Origin: Zhongshania aliphaticivorans
GTDB lineage: Bacteria; Pseudomonadota; Gammaproteobacteria; Pseudomonadales; Spongiibacteraceae
Assembly (NCBI RefSeq): GCF_902705855.1
Contig: NZ_CACSIJ010000015.1
Span: forward strand, 140,618-180,890
Direction of reading: 5' to 3'
DNA length: 40,273 nt
This document shows, piece after piece, positions 7,884 through 16,645 of this stretch; the first letter of the stretch is position 1; every line of letters starts with the position of its first letter. The notes under the pieces were generated by a model. The model was not told the DNA's origin, did not search any database, and saw nothing but the letters and a program-made list of their open reading frames with translations. The position numbers and the translations under genes are program-made.

Positions 7884-9344
7884 ATGACTCAGTTAAAACC
7901 GCAGGACTCGCAGTTCTTATACATGGAAACAGCAAACAACCTGTCGAATGCGACCATGATCTGCGTGTATTCACCGCCCGCCGATGCCGAAAATTTTGAC
8001 TGTTTTCTATCGATAAAAGAACATATTCAAAGTCGTTTACACGTCAGCCCTATTTTTACTCGCAAGCTCAAGCGGCTGCCGCTAAATCTGGACTATCCCT
8101 ACTGGATTGACGACAACTATTTCGATATCGACAGCCATCTGTTCAATGCCAGCCTACCCACCCCCGGCAATTGGCAGCAGCTATGCGATCTGGCCGCAAG
8201 TATTCACTCCCGACCGATGGATATGAATCGCCCCTTGTGGGAAATCCATATTGTCAATAAACTCAATAATATTGACGAAACCGAATGCGCAGACGTACCC
8301 CCTGGCAGCTTTGCACTCATTACCAAAATCCATCACGTTGCCATTGACGGAACCTCAGCAATGCGTTTTTTCCAAGCGCTTAGCGATATTGACCCATACG
8401 GCACTCCCGCAGCAGATATCAGCAATATACAGGGAATACACGATGACGAACCCACAGTAGGAAAAATGCTGTACAACGCAATTCACAACCACATTCGTTC
8501 ACCGCTGCAATTTATGAATACCGCAGCGCGCAGTATTCCAAGCATTGCACCCAGTGTAATGAAGTCGCTAATCAGCAAAGACAAGTCCGAGCGCAATACC
8601 GTCGTTCATAGCCGCTTTAACGGCGCTGTTGCACCGCAAAAGAACTTCTCGGCATGCAGCTTCCAACTGACAGACTTAAAATCTCTGCAAACACTGGTGC
8701 CCGAAAGCAAACTAAACGATGTGGTACTCGCCATTTGCAGCGGCGCCCTGCACCACTACTTACTTGCCCACCAAGACCTGCCAGCCACCCCGTTAATTGC
8801 TTGGGTGCCAATTAATGCCCGCACGCCAAAATCAGACAGCAGCAAAACCGACGGCAATGAAATTACCGCCATGTCGGCCAATTTATACACCCATATTGCC
8901 GACCCGGTAGCGCGCTTTAGCGCTATTACCAAGGCGACGAGATTATCGAAAGAAGCCAAATCTGGCGTTTCTGCCCGCTTAATGACCGACCTCAGCAAAC
9001 ACATGCCCGGCGCAACCATGGCACTTGCCAGCAAACTAATTCTGGCCACCAATGTGACGGCAAAGCTTTGTAATCTCGCGGTTTCTAATGTACCTGGCCC
9101 GCAGATCCCCCTGTACATAAAGGGCGCGCAATGCGTGCACCAATACGGTATGGTTCCATTAGCAGACGCCATGGGCTTATTTGTTGTCACCCTTAGCTAT
9201 AACGGTAAAATGTCCTTCAGCATTACCAGTTCTGACAATATCATTCCCGACCTGCCATTTTTTACAGAGTGCCTATCGCTGGCCTTTAATGAATTAAGAG
9301 ACCTAACAAACACCCCTTCAGCAAATGCTGACCGGAGCAAATAA
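7884..9344 (+). CDS. Wax ester synthase / acyl-CoA:diacylglycerol acyltransferase (WS/DGAT)
   Basis: The 486-aa protein has the active-site motif HHVAIDG (H150, H151, D155, G156), the upstream MNRPLWE motif, the late SNVPGP block and a C-terminal DUF1298-type region. WS/DGAT enzymes join an acyl-CoA to diacylglycerol or a long-chain alcohol at the inner membrane, where storage droplets form. It sits between the HAD-PlsC fusion (24 bp upstream) and a patatin lipase gene (3 bp downstream). With PlsB and PlsC in the same run, triacylglycerol is the likely main product, but wax ester cannot be excluded. The predicted ribosome site (AGGGG) is rather far, about 12 nt from the ATG. Confidence 0.95.
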   Translation: MTQLKPQDSQFLYMETANNLSNATMICVYSPPADAENFDCFLSIKEHIQSRLHVSPIFTRKLKRLPLNLDYPYWIDDNYFDIDSHLFNASLPTPGNWQQLCDLAASIHSRPMDMNRPLWEIHIVNKLNNIDETECADVPPGSFALITKIHHVAIDGTSAMRFFQALSDIDPYGTPAADISNIQGIHDDEPTVGKMLYNAIHNHIRSPLQFMNTAARSIPSIAPSVMKSLISKDKSERNTVVHSRFNGAVAPQKNFSACSFQLTDLKSLQTLVPESKLNDVVLAICSGALHHYLLAHQDLPATPLIAWVPINARTPKSDSSKTDGNEITAMSANLYTHIADPVARFSAITKATRLSKEAKSGVSARLMTDLSKHMPGATMALASKLILATNVTAKLCNLAVSNVPGPQIPLYIKGAQCVHQYGMVPLADAMGLFVVTLSYNGKMSFSITSSDNIIPDLPFFTECLSLAFNELRDLTNTPSANADRSK

Positions 9345-9347
9345 GTA

Positions 9348-10829
9348 ATGGCTAGACGTAAAGACGTTATCGATCACGAATTAGACCACGCGGAAACCTA
9401 CGAGCAATGGAAAGCTGCAGCGATTTGCAGCGACGAAAAAACAGGGCTCGATTATTGGAAAAACGTTGATCGCAGTGGCCTATACGATTTCAAATCTATT
9501 CGCCAACGTCTAGAGCGGCTACGAGAACTACGGGCAAAGTCAGACAACCAAGGGCTTCTTTTTGCCCTTAATGAAGGCATACACGGCAATATGGGCGGCA
9601 TGGGCCGCTCGATTCTCTACAAAAAGGCCCGCTTTGGCACCAAAAGCCTTATCGTCGAATACATCGAAGAAATCGGGTCGGCATTACTGCATTTGGCCAG
9701 CGACAAAGCTGACGATATTTCCTTAGAAGAAAAGTTTGAATTTTTCCAGCGCGCCAGCCACTGCTTTGGTCGCTCTGCACTTATGCTGAGTGGTTCTGGC
9801 ACGCTCTTATACTTCCATCTCGGGGTTGTAAAAGCCCTGTGGGAACAGCAACTGCTACCGCCCATCATGTCAGGTTCCAGCGGCGGCGCTTTAATTTCTG
9901 CACTGGTGGGCACTCACTCACGTGCAGACTTAGCAAAAATTTTCGCACCAGAATACATCCGCTTTGAGGTAGAAAAAGAAGGCGGCATTCTTGCCGGTCT
10001 CAATATGTTTAAACGCGCCGCCATATCACCTGACGCGGTGGTAAAACTTTACGAGCGCTTAATTCCCGACCTGACATTCCAGGAGGCCTACCACCTTACC
10101 GGGCTACAAATTAATGTTTCGGTCGCACCGGCAGAGAAACATCAATCATCGCGCTTGCTCAATGCGGTTGCATCACCCAACGTCATGATCCGAGAAGCCG
10201 TCATGGCATCCTGCGCCTTTCCCGGCGCCTTCCCGGCAGTCACCCTAGCGGCCAAAAACCAGCGCGGCGAACGTCAGGCCTATCTCGCTTCGCGAAAATG
10301 GATAGACGGCTCGGTCAGCGACGACATGCCGATAAAGCGCGTCGCTCGCCTCTACGGCGTCAACCATTTCATCGTCAGCCAAACCAATCCTATTGCCCTG
10401 CCCTTTGTAACCGAATCAAAAGAGCAACATGGCTGGGGTATTATTAAGCACGCAATGCGTAACACGACCCGAGAGTGGCTGCTTGCCGGCACCAAACTCA
10501 TAGCCAAACCTGTTGGACTCAATCCAACCTTGAGTAAAGTCGTCAATATGACCAGCTCTGTATTAGCGCAAACCTATACCGGCGACATCAACATTCTGCC
10601 TCCACGGCGCCTGCACAGCCCCATTGGTTTGCTGTCGGGCCGCAGTACCGAAGAGATCATGAATATGATTCGTGACGGTGAGCGTGCCTGCTGGCCGCAT
10701 ATAGAAACCATTCGCCTACAAACCAGCGTCAGCCATGTTCTAGACCGTATTTTGCGTGACATGGAACTGCGTTTGATTGCAGACTCACAACAAACCCGAA
10801 CCGATGTTGCAATGGAAGCTAATAAATGA
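9348..10829 (+). CDS. DUF3336-patatin family lipase (triacylglycerol-lipase-like)
   Basis: The 493-aa protein begins with a DUF3336-like region (about 10-60: YEQWKAAA..LDYWK..LYDFKSI) followed by a patatin domain. The oxyanion loop is SGSGTLLYFHLG, the nucleophile elbow GSSGG places the catalytic Ser at 178, and DGS supplies Asp320, giving the patatin Ser-Asp dyad. DUF3336 plus patatin is the architecture of yeast TGL3/4/5 and plant SDP1 triacylglycerol lipases. Next to a WS/DGAT and a monoacylglycerol lipase, the obvious role is hydrolysis of stored triacylglycerol. Phospholipase activity is an alternative. It starts 3 bp after the WS/DGAT stop and overlaps the next gene by 4 bp (ATGA), so translation is probably coupled. 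Confidence 0.92.
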   Translation: MARRKDVIDHELDHAETYEQWKAAAICSDEKTGLDYWKNVDRSGLYDFKSIRQRLERLRELRAKSDNQGLLFALNEGIHGNMGGMGRSILYKKARFGTKSLIVEYIEEIGSALLHLASDKADDISLEEKFEFFQRASHCFGRSALMLSGSGTLLYFHLGVVKALWEQQLLPPIMSGSSGGALISALVGTHSRADLAKIFAPEYIRFEVEKEGGILAGLNMFKRAAISPDAVVKLYERLIPDLTFQEAYHLTGLQINVSVAPAEKHQSSRLLNAVASPNVMIREAVMASCAFPGAFPAVTLAAKNQRGERQAYLASRKWIDGSVSDDMPIKRVARLYGVNHFIVSQTNPIALPFVTESKEQHGWGIIKHAMRNTTREWLLAGTKLIAKPVGLNPTLSKVVNMTSSVLAQTYTGDINILPPRRLHSPIGLLSGRSTEEIMNMIRDGERACWPHIETIRLQTSVSHVLDRILRDMELRLIADSQQTRTDVAMEANK

Positions 10830-11659
10830 CACACCAGCAAAGTACCTTAAGCAGCAACTCCGGTTGCCGTATCTACACTCAAAACTGGCAGCCGACTGGC
10901 ACGCCAAAAGCGGTTTTAATATTGGTACATGGGCTCGCTGAGCACAGCAATCGCTATGTAGACATAGCAAATTATTTTACCGAACAAGGCTATGCGGTTT
11001 ACGCCTTAGATCATGAAGGCCACGGTCACTCGCAGGGATTACGCGGCTATATAAATCGCTTCGACGATTTTTTAAGCACACTAGATCAATACTGCAACAA
11101 AATTGCCGAACTACACCCAGACCGCAAATTGTTTTTGGTGGGTCACAGTATGGGCGGCGTTATTTCAAGCGCCTATTTGTTAGAACACCAACAAAAGCTC
11201 GCTGGCTGCATATTGTCTGGGGCCGCACTGGCTACCGGCGATGTAGTTAGCCCTATTCAAAAAGCTGTGCTAAATACGCTTTCAAAAGTTTTACCGAAAT
11301 TACCTGTTCTACAATTAGAAGCCAATGACGTTTGCCACGATCCTGCAGTCGTCGCAGCTTACAAAAATGACCCACTAGTCTTCAACGGGAAAATTAGGGC
11401 GCGACTGATAAGTGAAATTTTAAGCACAGCAGATCGCGTACTAAAAAATGCCGCCAGCATTTCTCTACCGATGCTTATCCTTCACGGTGGTGATGATAAG
11501 ATGGCGTCGCCCACTGGCTCAGAAAAATTATACGCAGCTATCTCTTCAAACGATAAAACCCTGAACATTTACCCAGGCCTTTATCACGAAATTTTTCTCG
11601 AACCCGAAAAATTCGAAATCTATGCCACGATCCAAGCGTGGATTGAACAAAAAATATAA
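10826..11659 (+). CDS. Monoacylglycerol lipase-like alpha/beta hydrolase
   Basis: The 277-aa protein is a Hydrolase_4 / serine aminopeptidase S33 fold enzyme of the monoglyceride lipase type. The oxyanion strand is LVHGLAEHSNRY, the nucleophile is Ser108 in GHSMGG, the acid is Asp224 (or Asp223) in LHGGDD, and the base is His254 in YPGLYHE. The HG..EH..RY block and the ALDHEGHGHS segment are typical of monoacylglycerol lipases and lysophospholipases. It overlaps the patatin gene by 4 bp and would complete triacylglycerol breakdown to glycerol. The frame ends with two stops in tandem (TAATGA). A 115-bp gap then precedes plsB. Confidence 0.93.
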   Translation: MTHQQSTLSSNSGCRIYTQNWQPTGTPKAVLILVHGLAEHSNRYVDIANYFTEQGYAVYALDHEGHGHSQGLRGYINRFDDFLSTLDQYCNKIAELHPDRKLFLVGHSMGGVISSAYLLEHQQKLAGCILSGAALATGDVVSPIQKAVLNTLSKVLPKLPVLQLEANDVCHDPAVVAAYKNDPLVFNGKIRARLISEILSTADRVLKNAASISLPMLILHGGDDKMASPTGSEKLYAAISSNDKTLNIYPGLYHEIFLEPEKFEIYATIQAWIEQKI

Positions 11660-11673
11660 TGACAAATGCGATA

Positions 11674-11679
11674 TATAAT
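11674..11679 (+). promoter_or_regulatory. Possible -10 element upstream of plsB
   Basis: A perfect TATAAT lies in the AT-rich 115-bp gap before plsB, but no convincing -35 element stands 16-18 bp upstream. plsB may therefore have its own start of transcription or may simply be read through from the lipase genes. Weak evidence. Confidence 0.2.
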
Positions 11680-11774
11680 TAGTTAGTATGTAATCTATAC
11701 GAATGAAGTAATAAAAAAATCTATAACAATTTTCATAGTGGCATTCAGCGGTATCGCACTAAAGGAATAGCACA

Positions 11775-14120
11775 ATGCAAGACACTCGTACCAACCCTTG
11801 GCCAGAAACTATCTCTGGCCCCGTAGTATTCATTGTCGACAGTATCAATCGCACTGAAAAACGCCTTTTAATAGATGCCATCCGCAAAAACCAACCCAAG
11901 GGTTCTACCTACCACGTTGTGCACAGGCAATTACGGCAAGTGAAGCAGAGCAGCTCACGCACCAACACTCAATTGCTTGAGCTTACAAAATCAAATGACA
12001 ACCCTTACTTTGTACCGATACGAGTGTGCTGGCAAACCCGCGACGCTCAAGACATGAAAGGTGTGTCGCTGCGTGACTTAATCACCGGCAACCGCGAATA
12101 CCCAGGCTGGATTCAACAACAGATTAGACTTCGTCAAGGCGGTGACAATCACAGCATTACCATCGGCAAGGGTGCTAGCTTAGAACAACTAAAAGAGAGT
12201 TGCAGCCTACATGCCGGCAAGCACGGCGGCACAGAAAATCTGATTAAATTTATTGATCGCTCAGCATTTTTGGCTCTCGAAAAAATTGAGCGCCAAACCA
12301 AAGGCGCGCGCTACAAAATTCCACAACTGCTTACCGACGAAGTTATACGCAAACCCTCGGTGATCAAAGCCTTAACAGAGCTAAGCCAGTCCACAGGCCG
12401 CTCTATGGACAGTCTGATCAAAGAAGCCAAGCTTTGCCTAGAAGAAATGTCGGCAAAACCGACCACGTTAGGCACCGATCTTTTCGCCGCACTTGGCCGG
12501 TTCATGTATACCCGAGGCTTCGACAAAAACATCGATTATGCCGACGGTGACATCGAGCGTATTCGCAAACTACTTGCTGAAAAGCCCGTCGCATTTTTAT
12601 TTACACACAAATCTCATATCGATGGCTTTCTACTGATGACCATCTTTCACGACCAAAATTTAACGCCACTGCACTTGTTCGGTGGCATCAATATGAATAT
12701 GCCAGGTGTAGGCCCACTAATGCGGAGATCTGGTGCGATCTTCATTCGACGCAGCTTCCAAAACGATGCAGTCTACAAAGTAGTATTTAAAAACTATATC
12801 GACTATTTAGGTGAAAAGCGCTTCCCATTGATGTGGGCACTAGAAGGCACTCGCTCCCGCACAGGTAAGCTCATGCCGCCACGCTACGGCCTGATCAACT
12901 ATGTAGTGAGCGCCTATATGCGTGACGACGCTCCGGACTTAATACTCATGCCGGTGTCTATCACCTACGATCAAGTCCCCGAAGTGGCCGATTACGACGC
13001 GCTGCAAGCAGGCGGTAAAAAGCGCCCCGAGTCAGCCTCTTGGTTTATGGAATACGTGAGTGGCCTAAAAAACCCCCACGGCAAAATTCATGTGCGGTTT
13101 GGCGAAGGTGTACCTATCAGCGAACATCTGGATCGCAGCAGTCCAACACCGCAAACCCGAGACATTCAAAAAATTGCCTTTGAACTCGCGGTAGACACCA
13201 ACAACGTCACCCCGATAACGGTTAACTCGCTCATCTGTTATGTCATTCTTGAGCACGGCCACAAGGCGATAACCTTTAGTGAGATGCATACCGACATTCA
13301 AGAGCTCATGCAGCTTATTAATATGCTGGGATTTTCCACCACCACTGACGTACAAAACCTTGACGAAGCTGGTATTAGAAAGTGCCTACTAGAGCTAGAT
13401 ACTACCGGCGTTATAAATACATTTAACGACGGCATTGAATCTGTTTACATGCTGCCGACCGACGCAGGACGCACAGCGGCTTATTATCGCAATGGCTTAA
13501 TTCACTTTTTTATTACCAGCGCCATTGCCGATCTGGCTCTACTCGCCGTTAGCGAAACCGGTGACGATGCCATTGCCCAGTTCCATAACGAAGCACTGAA
13601 ATTGCGCGACATGTTCAAGTACGAATTTTTCTTTGAAGGCTCAAGTGCCTTTATTGTACTACTGGAACGTGAGCTTGATCAGCGCGCGCCCAACTGGCGT
13701 GAGAGCGTTACCCAAGGCGCGAAAGCAACCCGTAAATTGCTCACAGGCATTGCACCTATATTGGGTCATGGCACGCTACGGCCCTTTATCGAGGCCTATC
13801 TTGTACTGGCGCGAGCTTTGCGCATGCAAGCCGTGGGGGAAATTAGTGATCAAAAACAACTCATCGACCACGCTCTAACGCTCGGCAAGCAACGGGTACT
13901 GCAAAAACGTATTCACTGCGAAGAATCGGTCTCCGGCAGTTATTTTGAAAATGCCATTAAAATTGCCGAAAACCAAGACCTGCTAAAAGCCGGTGACGAC
14001 GCAGTGGCTGGACGCCAGCGCTGGTTAGAAGAACTAAGAGCCATTTCTGCCAACGTGCGGTTTTTGGCGTCTATATCTGATGCAAAGCGTTTGGCGCTGC
14101 GTACTCAGCTAGAGAAATAA
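11775..14120 (+). CDS. plsB: Glycerol-3-phosphate 1-O-acyltransferase PlsB
   Basis: The 781-aa length is close to E. coli PlsB (807). The acyltransferase motif I is HKSHID (H278 to D283), followed by the FIRRSF block and the EGTRSRTGKLMPPRYG block, all characteristic of the PlsB/GPAT family. The long C-terminal region aligns in kind with the membrane-associated part of PlsB. It transfers an acyl chain to position 1 of glycerol-3-phosphate, the first step of phospholipid and triacylglycerol synthesis, at the inner membrane. AAAGGA sits 8 nt before the ATG. It is the last gene of the neutral-lipid run; its stop is 12 bp from the convergent metallophosphatase stop, and I see no terminator there. 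Confidence 0.96.
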   Translation: MQDTRTNPWPETISGPVVFIVDSINRTEKRLLIDAIRKNQPKGSTYHVVHRQLRQVKQSSSRTNTQLLELTKSNDNPYFVPIRVCWQTRDAQDMKGVSLRDLITGNREYPGWIQQQIRLRQGGDNHSITIGKGASLEQLKESCSLHAGKHGGTENLIKFIDRSAFLALEKIERQTKGARYKIPQLLTDEVIRKPSVIKALTELSQSTGRSMDSLIKEAKLCLEEMSAKPTTLGTDLFAALGRFMYTRGFDKNIDYADGDIERIRKLLAEKPVAFLFTHKSHIDGFLLMTIFHDQNLTPLHLFGGINMNMPGVGPLMRRSGAIFIRRSFQNDAVYKVVFKNYIDYLGEKRFPLMWALEGTRSRTGKLMPPRYGLINYVVSAYMRDDAPDLILMPVSITYDQVPEVADYDALQAGGKKRPESASWFMEYVSGLKNPHGKIHVRFGEGVPISEHLDRSSPTPQTRDIQKIAFELAVDTNNVTPITVNSLICYVILEHGHKAITFSEMHTDIQELMQLINMLGFSTTTDVQNLDEAGIRKCLLELDTTGVINTFNDGIESVYMLPTDAGRTAAYYRNGLIHFFITSAIADLALLAVSETGDDAIAQFHNEALKLRDMFKYEFFFEGSSAFIVLLERELDQRAPNWRESVTQGAKATRKLLTGIAPILGHGTLRPFIEAYLVLARALRMQAVGEISDQKQLIDHALTLGKQRVLQKRIHCEESVSGSYFENAIKIAENQDLLKAGDDAVAGRQRWLEELRAISANVRFLASISDAKRLALRTQLEK

Positions 14121-14132
14121 GCTAATCCGACA

Positions 14133-15677
14133 TTAACCGCAGTGCCGAAAGGCGCGGCGGTTTCTATCGTGGGTGTGGGCGGCGATGGCTTCAAAATTTT
14201 GCAGCAGCACTTCAGGTCCCCGGGCAGGCATCGCGCATTGGCTGCAGGCTAACAGCGACTTAGCATTTATTTCAACGCTATCAATAATCTCAAAAATACC
14301 TTCGCTGTATTCACGACCAGCATCGGACATATCCAGCGGTGGCGCGCCGATATAATCGATTTTAATTTTGCCTTTACTCACTTTGTAATGGGCAAAGCCA
14401 ATCCCGACAAAACTCGCCTCTGACCAAATTTGGGTGCCGTCATCATCCAATAAACGAATCGACGCACCTCCAGTGCCCACCATCATTTGCACATAGCCCA
14501 GCGGATTTGGAAGTCCCAAGAACATCGGCGCCGAACGCTGGTAGATGTGATCATGACCAACAATAACAAGATCCACACCGTAGCGAAGGAATATATTTTC
14601 TTCTAAAGCCACCAGCGTGAAATTCGCCGGACTACGATCAAGCTGATCAGTCCATATCGTGAAATGCTGCATCACAATAATAAAATCTATTTCACCACGT
14701 AGACGACGAAAAGCGGCATTGGCAAGATCAACCTCAATATTCAGAAGCTCTTCTGGCAGCGTACCATCGCCGATTAAGGCACCAGCGGTAGTCACCAAAA
14801 AGTGCACGCGATTAAAATCGAAGGAATAAAAGGTGCTACCCGGATCGTTAGGCCCAAACGAAGACGTTAAAGGTTTGGGCGGATGGCTAAAACGATTTTT
14901 AAAGGTCTCGCCGCCAAAGTCTTTTTCCTCATGATTTCCTGGCGCCGCCATGGTAAGACGACGTGCCAATAGCGGCTGCATTTGCTCAAACCACACATCC
15001 CATATTTGCTGATCGCCATTGGCATACGACAAATCCCCCGCCAACATCAGTAAATCCGCCGGCGTCCGCATCACTTCTTCCGTTACTAATTTCGGGAGTT
15101 CGCCAATGCCGTGGTCGCCAAAGTGAATAAAGCTCCACTCATCACGCGGGCTTGGCATCACAACGTAAACCGCTGACCAGCCGCCCTCGTCAGAACCAAC
15201 TCGGTAACGCAAGGGACGGTCAGGGTCGATACCCACGGCACTAGCGCGATGCGTAAAACTGTCGATACCCGTCGTTTCAGATGTGCTCGCCTCAACGCTA
15301 AACTCAAAGGCGTCGTCTTGAATCGAAAACTCATCCAGCCCCACATCAAATGACGAGAATTCCAGCCACGATACCGGCGCATCTCCACCGTCGGTAAACC
15401 ATGTGATTGTTCGAGAGCTGTGGCTATCTCCCATAAAACTGCTGTGCAAACCACGCGGCATCATTGGACCAAGCACCTCAGTGTCGGGCATCGGTTCCGG
15501 CTGCGGAATAGGTTCCGGCATTGGCTCTGGCGTAATAAGCGCACCGTCAGTACTACGACTGCTCCCGCCCCCACAGGCAGTTAAGGCTAAACCCGCAACG
15601 CTTCCCGCCACAAAGCGTCGGCGTGTTAATGGCCGTAAAGGAGACGGGCGTGAAGTTGGATCGCGAGGTAAAGACAT
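14133..15677 (-). CDS. Tat-exported lipoprotein metallophosphatase (purple acid phosphatase-like)
   Basis: The 514-aa precursor begins with a twin-arginine signal (TRRRF at 18-22) that ends in a lipobox LTAC (Cys35), so it is probably a Tat-translocated lipoprotein. A PEP/PMP-rich linker (about 50-65) follows, then a fibronectin-like N-terminal domain, then a calcineurin-like phosphoesterase domain with the metal ligands in FGDHG, AGDLSYANGD, PGNHE and VGHDH. This arrangement is that of purple acid phosphatases; the substrate is unknown and may be an organic phosphate in the periplasm or at the surface. The C-terminus holds an unusual CSQC pair. GGAG lies 6 nt before the ATG. It is convergent with plsB and not obviously part of an operon. 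Confidence 0.9.
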   Translation of the reverse strand: MSLPRDPTSRPSPLRPLTRRRFVAGSVAGLALTACGGGSSRSTDGALITPEPMPEPIPQPEPMPDTEVLGPMMPRGLHSSFMGDSHSSRTITWFTDGGDAPVSWLEFSSFDVGLDEFSIQDDAFEFSVEASTSETTGIDSFTHRASAVGIDPDRPLRYRVGSDEGGWSAVYVVMPSPRDEWSFIHFGDHGIGELPKLVTEEVMRTPADLLMLAGDLSYANGDQQIWDVWFEQMQPLLARRLTMAAPGNHEEKDFGGETFKNRFSHPPKPLTSSFGPNDPGSTFYSFDFNRVHFLVTTAGALIGDGTLPEELLNIEVDLANAAFRRLRGEIDFIIVMQHFTIWTDQLDRSPANFTLVALEENIFLRYGVDLVIVGHDHIYQRSAPMFLGLPNPLGYVQMMVGTGGASIRLLDDDGTQIWSEASFVGIGFAHYKVSKGKIKIDYIGAPPLDMSDAGREYSEGIFEIIDSVEINAKSLLACSQCAMPARGPEVLLQNFEAIAAHTHDRNRRAFRHCG

Positions 15678-15880
15678 AGAGAACTCCGGAATTTATGCTC
15701 GCCAGAGTCTATGCCCACCCTATTAAGAAATGATGACACAACTGAAAACCTAAAAATACTGCGTAGATGACCCCATAAGATTCCGCGCTTGTTTATATCG
15801 GCACTGGAACAGCCACTTAAGAATGATAACGCAATGTATTGCGGAGTTAAGACTTAGAAAACCAAAGCTACCGGAGGAAA
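15678..15880. other. Non-coding gap between metallophosphatase gene and yoeB
   Basis: This 203-bp stretch lies upstream of the metallophosphatase gene and downstream of yoeB. I found no convincing ORF, hairpin or strong promoter match. It must contain the metallophosphatase promoter. Confidence 0.5.
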
Positions 15881-16147
15881 CTATTTTTCATAATGGTAAC
15901 GACAAGAAATAACAGTAAGCTGATTATCGTCCACCGCATAAACTAAGCGATTGCTATCATCAATACGCCGCGACCAAAAACCGACTAAATTTTCCTTTAG
16001 AGGCTCAGGCTTGCCAATACCTTCAAACGGAGATCGCTGCGTATCCTGAATAAGCCTATTGATACGCTTTAATGTTTTCTTGTCTTGAGTTTGCCAGTAC
16101 AAGTAATCCGACCATGCCGCTCTAGTCCATGAAAGTACTTCAATCAC
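15881..16147 (-). CDS. yoeB: YoeB family ribosome-dependent mRNA interferase toxin
   Basis: The 88-aa protein is full length (E. coli YoeB 84). The catalytic residues are conserved at E48, R67, H85 and Y86 (E46, R65, H83 and Y84 in E. coli), inside the family blocks GKPEPLK, SRRI...RLVY and CRYHYEK. YoeB binds the ribosome and cuts mRNA in the A site. The gene overlaps the antitoxin gene by 8 bp, the usual antitoxin-first order, so the two are translated together. The toxin appears intact. Confidence 0.96.
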   Translation of the reverse strand: MIEVLSWTRAAWSDYLYWQTQDKKTLKRINRLIQDTQRSPFEGIGKPEPLKENLVGFWSRRIDDSNRLVYAVDDNQLTVISCRYHYEK

Positions 16148-16394
16148 TAGTCAGCTCATGCTGGCTTATTTTACCAGCCCGATATTGTTTAATGGATTTT
16201 GAAAGATGGGATGCATTAGCGGGACTCTTCAGTAAATGAACCGTTTCCATAAGACCATTAAACTGATCCAAAGACATTACAACCGCATCCTCAGAGTCCC
16301 GGCGAGTAATAATAGTGTAGTCAGCATCACTAACCACCTGATCTAAAACACTTTTTAACTTACTCCGAGCATCTGAAAAGCTAATAACTCTCAT
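16140..16394 (-). CDS. yefM: YefM family antitoxin (Phd/YefM fold)
   Basis: The 84-aa protein begins MRVISFSDARSKLKSVLDQV and carries the family block TIITRRDSEDAVVMSLDQFN; the C-terminal half (LLKSPANASHLSKSI) should wrap and inhibit YoeB. The N-terminal half forms the DNA-binding dimer that, with YoeB, represses the operon. An AAGGTG precedes the ATG by about 8 nt. The upstream DNA holds TGTACA-type operator elements (see that entry), consistent with autoregulation. Confidence 0.95.
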   Translation of the reverse strand: MRVISFSDARSKLKSVLDQVVSDADYTIITRRDSEDAVVMSLDQFNGLMETVHLLKSPANASHLSKSIKQYRAGKISQHELTSD

Positions 16395-16410
16395 GGATCA
16401 TCACCTTACT

Positions 16411-16456
16411 TGTACAGCAAATAGGTCAAGTATAACTTGTACGGTAATTTGTGCAA
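16411..16456 (-). promoter_or_regulatory. yefM-yoeB promoter and TGTACA-type operator
   Basis: Three copies of the YefM recognition hexamer occur here: TGTACA at 16411-16416, TGTACG at 16438-16443 and TGTGCA at 16450-16455. The last two are 12 bp apart centre to centre, the spacing I recall for the paired palindromes of E. coli yefM-yoeB. On the minus strand a promoter can be drawn with -35 TTGCAC (16456-16451, poor) and -10 TATACT (16434-16429, 5 of 6), 16 bp apart, so the operator pair sits between them. Confidence 0.7.
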
Positions 16457-16645
16457 GTAGCGCACTAATTCGGAATGACGGCCTGCAACTGTTGATGGCT
16501 ATTGCGCTGCCGCAATCGGGCGGCCGAGTTTTGGGTAAAACGATCATATGAAACGACGCTGCCGAGCCAAAGTCGCCCCCGCTGATCACAAGCTAATTCA
16601 GTTACGTAGCCAACTTTAGAGTGAAGCTACAATTAACACTATTGC
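16457..16645. other. Non-coding gap between the SDR operon end and the yefM promoter
   Basis: About 190 bp with only short, unconvincing reading frames. A weak imperfect inverted repeat (GTAGC...GCTAC, about 16596-16625) might help end the SDR operon, but there is no T-tract. Confidence 0.4.

Noticed and set aside
16401-16589. A 62-codon minus-strand frame upstream of yefM
   Set aside because: It covers the yefM promoter and operator and has no ribosome site or similarity I recognise.
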